A stretch of DNA of 64,000 bases, from assembly GCF_016863515.1 (NCBI RefSeq), contig NZ_BOPA01000020.1, positions 164,949-228,948 of the forward strand. Reading direction: 5' to 3'. Source of the DNA: Micromonospora gifhornensis (GTDB lineage Bacteria > Actinomycetota > Actinomycetes > Mycobacteriales > Micromonosporaceae). Made by a program: the position numbers and the translations under genes. Each line of letters opens with the position of its first letter. Within the stretch, counting starts at the first letter, position 1. Below the pieces are notes generated by a model. That model did not search any database. It was not told the DNA's origin and worked only from the letters and a program-made list of their open reading frames with translations. This document shows, in pieces, positions 58,068 to 64,000 of the stretch.

Positions 58068-58086
58068 ACTGCCAACCTCATGGTCA
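58068..58086. repeat. Partial copy of the 52955 intergenic repeat
   Basis: The sequence matches one arm of the 52955-53012 hairpin except for a 3-base deletion and one substitution (actgcc, then aacctcatg, then g in place of a before tca). It lies in the 223-base gap between the MetE-like gene and dnaE. No matching second arm is nearby, so it is a half or decayed element. Confidence 0.5.
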
Positions 58087-58219
58087 ACCAGGTGGAGTGG
58101 GGTGGAAGTGTGATCCAGGATGCCGCACCGGTCGGTAGTGCGCGGCGCGCTGGAGCAGCTCCAGCGGCGGCGATAGGGTGGGTCGACCGACTCGATCATC
58201 CGACCCGGGGGGCCTTCGC

Positions 58220-61200
58220 ATGAGCGATTCGTTCGCGCATCTGCACGTGCACACAGAGTACTCGATGCTCGACGGGGCGGCCCGGCTCAAGGACCTGTTC
58301 GCCGAGGTCAAGCGGCAGGGGATGCCGGCGGTCGCGATGACCGACCACGGCAACATGCACGGCGCGAACGACTTCTACAAGCAGGCCATGGCCGCCGGGG
58401 TGACGCCCGTGCTGGGCATCGAGGCGTACGTGGCGCCGGAGTCGCGGTTCCACAAGAAGCGGGTGCGGTGGGGTCGCCCGGAGCAGAAGAGCGACGACGT
58501 CTCCGGTAGCGGTGGTTACACCCACATGACCATCTGGGCGCGCAACCGGGTCGGCCTGCACAACCTGTTCAAGCTCACCAGCAAGGCGTACACCGAGGGC
58601 TACTTCGTGAAGTGGCCCCGGATGGACGCGGAACTGCTCGCCGAGCACGCCGACGGGCTGATGGCCACCACCGGCTGCCCCTCCGGTGAGGTGCAGACCC
58701 GGTTGCGGCTCGGCCACGACGCGCAGGCCCTCGAAGCGGCGGCGAAGTACCAGGACATCTTCGGCAAGGAGAACTTCTTCCTGGAGTTGATGGACCACGG
58801 CCTGGACATCGAGAAGCAGGTCCGGGACGGGCTGCTGGAGATCGGCCGCAAGCTGAACATCCCGCCGGTGGTCACCAACGACTCGCACTACACCCACGAG
58901 GCCCAGTCCGAGGCGCACGACGTGCTGCTCTGCGTGCAGACCGGCAGCAACGTCGCCGACCCGAACCGGTTCAAGTTCGGCGGCAGCGGCTACTACATCA
59001 AGTCGGCCGACGAGATGCGCGGCGTGGACAATTCCGACGTGTGGCTGGAGGGCTGCCGCAACACGCTGCTGGTGGCCGAGAAGGTCGACCCGACCGGGAT
59101 GTTCGAGTTCCACAACCTGATGCCGCGTTTCCCGGTGCCCGAGGGGGAGACCGAGGAGTCCTGGTTCCGCAAGGAGACCTTCGCCGGCCTGGCCCGCCGC
59201 TTCCCGAACGGCATCCCCGAGGGGCATGTGGTGCAGGCCGAGTACGAACTCGGCGTCATCATCCAGATGGGCTTCCCGTCGTACTTCCTCGTGGTCGCCG
59301 ACTTCATCCAGTGGGCCAAGAACCAGGGCATCGCCGTCGGTCCGGGCCGTGGCTCGGCGGCCGGTTCCCTTGTCGCGTACGCCCTGGGCATCACCGACCT
59401 GGACCCGATCCCGCACGGGCTGATCTTCGAACGGTTCCTGAACCCCGAGCGGGTCTCCATGCCGGATGTCGACATCGACTTCGACGAGCGTCGGCGCGGT
59501 GAGGTGATCAAGTACGTCACCGACAAGTGGGGTGAGGACAAGGTCGCCCAGATCGCCACCTTCGGCACCATCAAGGCGAAGGCCGCGATCAAGGACTCGG
59601 CCCGGGTGCTCGGCTACCCGTACGCGGTCGGCGACCGGATCACCAAGGCCATGCCCCCGGCGGTGATGGGCAAGGACATCCCCCTGGAAGGGATCTTCGA
59701 CCCGAAGCATCCGCGCTACGCCGAGGCCGGCGAGATCCGCGGCATGTACGAGTCGGAGGCCGACGTCAAGAAGGTCATCGACACCGCGCGGGGCATCGAG
59801 GGGCTGATCCGGCAGACCGGTGTGCACGCCGCCGGGGTCATCATGTCCGCCGAGCCGATCGTCGACCACATCCCGCTGATGCGCCGGGACTCCGACGGGG
59901 TGATCATCACCCAGTTCGACTACCCGACCTGCGAGTCGCTCGGGCTGTTGAAGATGGACTTCCTCGGCCTGCGCAACCTGACCATCATCGACGACGCGGT
60001 GAAGAACATCCAGCTCAACCACGGCAAGGAGCTGGACCTGCTGGGTCTGCCGCTGGACGACAAGGCCGCCTACGAGCTGCTGTCCCGAGGCGACACCCTG
60101 GGGGTGTTCCAGCTCGACGGCGGGCCGATGCGCTCGCTGCTGCGGATGATGAAGCCGGACAACTTCGAGGACATCTCCGCAGTCCTCGCGCTGTACCGGC
60201 CCGGCCCGATGGGCGTGGACTCGCACACCAACTACGCGCTGCGCAAGAACGGCCTCCAGGAGATCACCCCGATCCACCCGGAGCTGGAGGAGCCGCTCAA
60301 GGAGATCCTCGCCCCCACCTACGGCCTGATCGTCTACCAGGAGCAGGTGCAGCGCGCCGCGCAGATCCTGGCCGGCTACACGCTGGGTCAGGCCGACCTG
60401 CTGCGCCGGGCGATGGGCAAGAAGAAGAAGGAGATCCTGGACAAGGAGTTCATCCCGTTCCGGGACGGCTGCCGCGAACACGGCTACTCCGACGACGCCA
60501 TCCAGAAGGTCTGGGACGTGCTGGTCCCGTTCGCCGGGTACGCCTTCAACAAGGCGCACTCCGCCGCGTACGGGCTGGTGTCGTACTGGACGGCGTACCT
60601 CAAGGCGCACTACCCGGCCGAGTACATGGCGGCGCTGCTCACCTCCGTCGGCGACGACAAGGACAAGATGGCGCTGTACCTGTCGGAGTGCCGCCGGATG
60701 GGCATCCAGGTGCTGCCGCCGGACGTGAACACCTCGGCCGGTCCGTTCACCCCGGTTGGCAGGGAGATCCGCTTCGGCCTGGGCGCGATCCGCAATGTCG
60801 GCGCGAACGTGGTCACCTCGATCATGCGCTGCCGGGAGGAGAAGGGCGAGTACGCCGACTTCTACGACTTCCTGTCCAAGGTGGACGCGGTGGTCTGCAA
60901 CAAGAAGACGATCGAATCGCTGATCAAGGCCGGGGCGTTCGACTCGATGGGGCACTCCCGCAAGGGCCTGCTCACCGTGCACGCCGACGCCATCGACGCG
61001 TACGCCGACGTCAAGCGCAAGGAGGCCGTCGGCCAGTACGACCTGTTCGGTGCGGGCTTCGGCGAAGCCGAGGTCGCCACCAACACCCAGGTCATGCCGA
61101 CAATCGGCGACGGGGAGTGGGACAAGCGCGACAAGCTGGCCTTCGAGCGCGAGATGCTCGGCCTGTACGTCTCCGACCACCCGCTGTTCGGCCTGGAGCA

Positions 61201-61753
61201 CATCCTCGGCGGGGCCGCCGACTGCACCATCTCCGCGCTGTCCGAGGAGGGCACCGTGCCCGACGGGGCGGTGGTCACCCTCGCCGGGATCCTCTCCGGC
61301 GTGCAGCGGCGGGTCACCAAGCAGGGCCGGGCGTGGGCCTCGGCCACCCTGGAGGACCTCGCCGGCGGGGTGGAGACCCTGTTCTTCCCGAACACCTACG
61401 AGGTGATCGGCCAGTACATCGCCGAGGACGCGATCGTGGTGGTCAAGGGTCGGGTGGACCGGCGCGACGACATCCCCCGCATCATGGCGATGGACATGTC
61501 CCTGCCCGACATCTCCACAAGCACGACCAACAAGGCGGTCACCCTGACCATCCCGGTGACCCGGTGCACTCCGCCCCTGGTGGAGCGGCTCAAGGAGACA
61601 CTGGTGCTGCATCCGGGCGACGCCGAGGTGCACGTCAAGCTGCTCAACGGCAGCCGGACCACCCTGCTGCGGCTCGGCCCGGTCCGGGTGGCGGCGACCA
61701 CCGCCCTGATGGCCGACCTCAAGAGCGTCCTCGGCCCCGCCAACGTCAGCTGA
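58220..61753 (+). CDS. dnaE: DNA polymerase III alpha subunit
   Basis: 1177 residues, the replicative polymerase DnaE. It has a PHP domain (about 5-215, starting HLHVHTEYS), palm with the catalytic aspartates in PDVDIDFDERR near residue 415, fingers, a helix-hairpin-helix region and an OB-fold near 1000-1085. The final 90 residues form the tau-binding C-terminal domain. ATG at 58220. The gap upstream (57997-58219) carries the repeat fragment and the likely promoter. It is the housekeeping gene of this end of the window. Confidence 0.97.
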   Translation: MSDSFAHLHVHTEYSMLDGAARLKDLFAEVKRQGMPAVAMTDHGNMHGANDFYKQAMAAGVTPVLGIEAYVAPESRFHKKRVRWGRPEQKSDDVSGSGGYTHMTIWARNRVGLHNLFKLTSKAYTEGYFVKWPRMDAELLAEHADGLMATTGCPSGEVQTRLRLGHDAQALEAAAKYQDIFGKENFFLELMDHGLDIEKQVRDGLLEIGRKLNIPPVVTNDSHYTHEAQSEAHDVLLCVQTGSNVADPNRFKFGGSGYYIKSADEMRGVDNSDVWLEGCRNTLLVAEKVDPTGMFEFHNLMPRFPVPEGETEESWFRKETFAGLARRFPNGIPEGHVVQAEYELGVIIQMGFPSYFLVVADFIQWAKNQGIAVGPGRGSAAGSLVAYALGITDLDPIPHGLIFERFLNPERVSMPDVDIDFDERRRGEVIKYVTDKWGEDKVAQIATFGTIKAKAAIKDSARVLGYPYAVGDRITKAMPPAVMGKDIPLEGIFDPKHPRYAEAGEIRGMYESEADVKKVIDTARGIEGLIRQTGVHAAGVIMSAEPIVDHIPLMRRDSDGVIITQFDYPTCESLGLLKMDFLGLRNLTIIDDAVKNIQLNHGKELDLLGLPLDDKAAYELLSRGDTLGVFQLDGGPMRSLLRMMKPDNFEDISAVLALYRPGPMGVDSHTNYALRKNGLQEITPIHPELEEPLKEILAPTYGLIVYQEQVQRAAQILAGYTLGQADLLRRAMGKKKKEILDKEFIPFRDGCREHGYSDDAIQKVWDVLVPFAGYAFNKAHSAAYGLVSYWTAYLKAHYPAEYMAALLTSVGDDKDKMALYLSECRRMGIQVLPPDVNTSAGPFTPVGREIRFGLGAIRNVGANVVTSIMRCREEKGEYADFYDFLSKVDAVVCNKKTIESLIKAGAFDSMGHSRKGLLTVHADAIDAYADVKRKEAVGQYDLFGAGFGEAEVATNTQVMPTIGDGEWDKRDKLAFEREMLGLYVSDHPLFGLEHILGGAADCTISALSEEGTVPDGAVVTLAGILSGVQRRVTKQGRAWASATLEDLAGGVETLFFPNTYEVIGQYIAEDAIVVVKGRVDRRDDIPRIMAMDMSLPDISTSTTNKAVTLTIPVTRCTPPLVERLKETLVLHPGDAEVHVKLLNGSRTTLLRLGPVRVAATTALMADLKSVLGPANVS

Positions 61754-61865
61754 CCCGCCCGCGGTCGGGTGGGGTGCTGAGCGCCGTTTCGGCGGGGTGG
61801 CGGTGGGCTCCGGGTCGAGGGCCAGGGGGTGCGGATTGGCGCTGCTCACCGGCCGGGACCGGCGA

Positions 61866-61871
61866 CTAGCG
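61866..61871 (+). promoter_or_regulatory. -10 element of a probable leaderless promoter (aminotransferase gene)
   Basis: TAGCGT ends 9 bases before GTG 61881. No ribosome-binding site exists between them, so transcription likely begins at or near the start codon. Confidence 0.4.
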
Positions 61872-61880
61872 TCGGTTGGC

Positions 61881-62918
61881 GTGGAGCTTGAGCAGGCACA
61901 GAAGCTGTGGCAACCGCACCCCGGGTGGCTGAACACCGCCAGCTACGGTCTACCGCCCGACCCGGCCTGGGACGCGTTGCAGGAGGCGCTCGCCGGGTGG
62001 CGGGCAGGAACCGCCTCCTGGGAGAGTTGGAGCACGGCCACCGACCGGTCGCGGGCGGCCTTCGCCAAGCTGACCGGGGTGCCGGTGGCCGACGTCGCGG
62101 TCGGCGTCAACGTCTCGCAGCTGCTGGCACCGATCGCCGCCGCCCTGCCCGCCGGCGCCCGGGTGGTCGTCCCCGAGGTGGAGTTCACCTCCAACCTCTT
62201 CCCCTGGCTGGTGCAGCGGGAACGCGGCGTCGAGGTGCGCACGGTGCCCCTTGCCGACCTGGCCACCTCGATCGACGCCGGCACCGACCTGGTGGCGTTC
62301 AGCCTGGTGCAGTCCGCCAACGGCGCGGTGGCCGCGTACGACGACATCGTCGCGGCGGCCCGGGCGCACGACGCGCTGGTCGCGGTCGACGCCACCCAGG
62401 CCTGCGGTTGGCTGCCGTTCGACGCGGCCCGCGCCGACGCGGTGGTGGTCGGCGGCTACAAGTGGCTGATGGGGCCGCGCGGCACCGCCTTCGCCTACCT
62501 CGCGCCGCAGCTGCGGGACCGGTTGCGCCCGGACGCCGCCGGTTGGTACGCCGGTCAGGACCCGCACGGCTCCTACTACGGTCCACCGCTGCGGCTGGCC
62601 GACGACGCCCGCCGGTTCGACATCTCACCGGCCTGGTTCAGTTGGGTCGGTGCGGCCCCGACGCTGGAGTTGCTGCTGGAGATCGGGGTGCCGGCAGTAC
62701 ACGCGCACGACGTGGCGCTGGCCAACCGGTTCCTCACCGGGCTGGGGCAGCCGCCGGGCGACAGCGCGATCGTCACCGTCCAGGTGGCCGGCGCGCAGGA
62801 GAAGCTCGAACGGGCCGGTGTCCGCGCGGCGGTACGCGCCGGCAACGTCCGCGCCTCCTTCCACCTGTACTCGACCCAGCACGACGTCGACCTCGCCCTG
62901 GAGGCATTGACCAGCTGA
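61881..62918 (+). CDS. PLP-dependent aminotransferase class V
   Basis: 345 residues, fold type I. The Schiff-base lysine is in VVVGGYKWLMGPRG near 192-205, with the PLP-phosphate/pyridine residues in AVDATQACGWLP. It resembles the cysteine desulfurase/isopenicillin-epimerase-like group but lacks a cysteine loop near the C-terminus, so sulphur transfer is unlikely. Substrate unknown. GTG start at 61881 is selected over upstream in-frame starts because the promoter element lies just before it. Confidence 0.9.
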   Translation: MELEQAQKLWQPHPGWLNTASYGLPPDPAWDALQEALAGWRAGTASWESWSTATDRSRAAFAKLTGVPVADVAVGVNVSQLLAPIAAALPAGARVVVPEVEFTSNLFPWLVQRERGVEVRTVPLADLATSIDAGTDLVAFSLVQSANGAVAAYDDIVAAARAHDALVAVDATQACGWLPFDAARADAVVVGGYKWLMGPRGTAFAYLAPQLRDRLRPDAAGWYAGQDPHGSYYGPPLRLADDARRFDISPAWFSWVGAAPTLELLLEIGVPAVHAHDVALANRFLTGLGQPPGDSAIVTVQVAGAQEKLERAGVRAAVRAGNVRASFHLYSTQHDVDLALEALTS

Positions 62919-63010
62919 TCACGCGCCCTCGCCGGACTGCCTGCCCGGTCCGGTGGGCCGCCCGGTCGGTCGCTGCCCGGTCCAGTCGCCGTCCGGCGAG
63001 GGATGTCAGT

Positions 63011-63874
63011 TCACTTCGCGCTGCCGGTGACGATGCCCGGGTTGATGCACAGACCCGGTGAGCTGCCGTTCTTCTCGGCGATCTCCAGGCAGCGGGTCAC
63101 CTTGTCGACCTTGGCGTTGGTCTCGGTGATCTCCTTCTGGATCTCGGCGTTGCGGCGGTCCTGTTCGAGGTTGCGGGTCTGGGCGAGCTTGTCCTGGAAG
63201 GCCTTGATGTTGCCCTCGGTCTTGTCGTCGTGGTTGACCCGGGTGATGGTCACCGACAGGATGTCGACGTCGCTGCCCAGCCGGCCCTCGGCGCTGGACT
63301 TGATGCTCTCGGCGAAGGGCTTGAGGTCGACGTTCAGGTTGCCGGTCTTCGCGTCGATACGCTCCAGCGGGTTGTAGGAGGCGAAGGCGTCGTTGACCGC
63401 ACTGTCGAGCTGCACACCGACCCGCTGACCCCGGAAGCTGTCGAAGTCGCCCTTGTAGTCCATGAACTGCTGCGGGGCGTTGTCCGGCTGGACCTGCCAC
63501 TCGATCAGCACCTCGACGCAGGCGTCGGCGAGGGTGCCGGTACGCACCCGTACGCAGGCATCGTTGCCGATGTGGTCGTACTTCTGCCGCCCGGCGTCCC
63601 ATTCGCCGACCCGCTGCCACGGCGCGACCCACTTCAGGCCGGAGCCGGTGACCTCACCGGTCGGCTTGCCGAAGCTGGTGACGATCCCGACCGAGCGGAT
63701 CGGTACCGAGTGGGCGCTCGACGCGACGGTGAGCAGGAGCGTCGCGGCCAGTGCGGTGATCGCGGTCAGGGCGCCGACCTGTCGTACGCTCCGCTGTCCG
63801 CCGAGCAGTGCGACGGCGACGGCGACGGCCGCGATGACCGCGCCGACGATCGCAAGGATGAAGCCGATGGGCAT
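63011..63874 (-). CDS. SPFH/Band 7 domain protein
   Basis: 287 residues. Two N-terminal hydrophobic segments (about 4-25 and 34-54) precede an SPFH domain (about 58-225) starting VGIVTSFGKPTGEVTGSGLKWVAPWQRV (excerpt GSGLKWVAPWQ) and a charged coiled coil (about 225-275: KLAQTRNLEQDRRNAEIQKEITETN). Membrane microdomain scaffolding is the general role. The protein ends soon after the coil with two cysteines (about 264 and 278). Confidence 0.9.
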   Translation of the reverse strand: MPIGFILAIVGAVIAAVAVAVALLGGQRSVRQVGALTAITALAATLLLTVASSAHSVPIRSVGIVTSFGKPTGEVTGSGLKWVAPWQRVGEWDAGRQKYDHIGNDACVRVRTGTLADACVEVLIEWQVQPDNAPQQFMDYKGDFDSFRGQRVGVQLDSAVNDAFASYNPLERIDAKTGNLNVDLKPFAESIKSSAEGRLGSDVDILSVTITRVNHDDKTEGNIKAFQDKLAQTRNLEQDRRNAEIQKEITETNAKVDKVTRCLEIAEKNGSSPGLCINPGIVTGSAK

Positions 63875-63961
63875 GGGTTGCGTACCTTCCGGAGCGGCCT
63901 GCTGAGTGGATCATCAACCTACCGGCCCTGCGCAAGTGCCCTTCGGAACCCCGTGAAGACG

Positions 63962-63999
63962 CCGATGGCCGGCACCCGGGTGCGGGTACCGGCCATCGG
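63962..63999. terminator. Hairpin at the right edge of the window
   Basis: An 11-bp outer stem (63962-63972 with 63989-63999) and a 5-bp inner stem (63974-63978 with 63983-63987) flank a single mismatch and a 4-base loop. It lies 88 bases before the SPFH start on its strand and probably terminates a gene lying beyond the window. Confidence 0.6.
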
Positions 64000-64000
64000 T

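Overview
The window is high-GC DNA (estimated by eye at about 70%) with many GTG starts and tightly overlapping stop/start codons. Together with F420-dependent oxidoreductase, phosphatidylinositol-mannoside and classical actinobacterial membrane genes, this points to a filamentous actinomycete, most likely Micromonosporaceae (Micromonospora-like). No tRNA, rRNA, CRISPR array, transposase or integrase was seen. Genus assignment is inference from gene content and style, not from a marker gene.

Layout. 1-4.9 kb: a + strand run ending a sugar-nucleotide/glycosylation operon (glycosyltransferase tail, gmhA-type isomerase, fused hldE-type kinase/adenylyltransferase, SDR, GT9 heptosyltransferase-like) followed by topoisomerase IB. 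5-7.5 kb: TetR regulator divergent from a DrrAB-type ABC exporter with paired operators between them. 7.6-13 kb: RecQ-type helicase, F420-dependent oxidoreductase, GH3 N-acetylhexosaminidase and a small acetyltransferase. 13-17.3 kb: lipoprotein, DUF1206, MscS, a holin-like/DUF3618/DUF4235 envelope trio and a cold-shock protein. 17.4-24.8 kb: aldo/keto reductase, methyltransferase, an adenosine-deaminase-family enzyme that looks like aminodeoxyfutalosine deaminase, an OmpR two-component system, an ADP-ribosylglycohydrolase and a YcnI-like protein.

25-40 kb holds an actinobacterial core neighbourhood: thrS, HIT protein, pgsA (PI-phosphate synthase), PIM acyltransferase, pimA, pdxS, pdxT, yebC. 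It makes the inositol-phospholipid anchor of PIMs and pyridoxal phosphate. It is opened by lineage-specific insertions: an M15 DD-carboxypeptidase, an aldo/keto reductase plus EF-G2, and an XRE regulator with a repeat-rich spacer.

40-45 kb is accessory: a vapBC toxin-antitoxin cassette bracketed by two copies of the yebC 3' end, ArsR plus MFS, an NTF2-like protein, an AlpA-like regulator with palindromes touching its start codon, DUF402, and a DUF916/WxL-like secreted protein pair. 46-50 kb is a two-component system followed by an ABC-2 transporter. 50-53 kb is M48 protease plus LemA. 53-57 kb is PadR with its membrane partner and TetR with an MFS exporter. 57-64 kb carries a catalytic-core MetE-like protein, dnaE, a class V aminotransferase and an SPFH protein.

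The most notable non-coding structure is a set of different intergenic inverted repeats (28570, 37540 and 52955, with a related half at 58068) and several operators that abut or overlap start codons (vapB, arsR-like, alpA-like). All coordinates and motif positions were read by eye; family names come from remembered family signatures, not from database searches.
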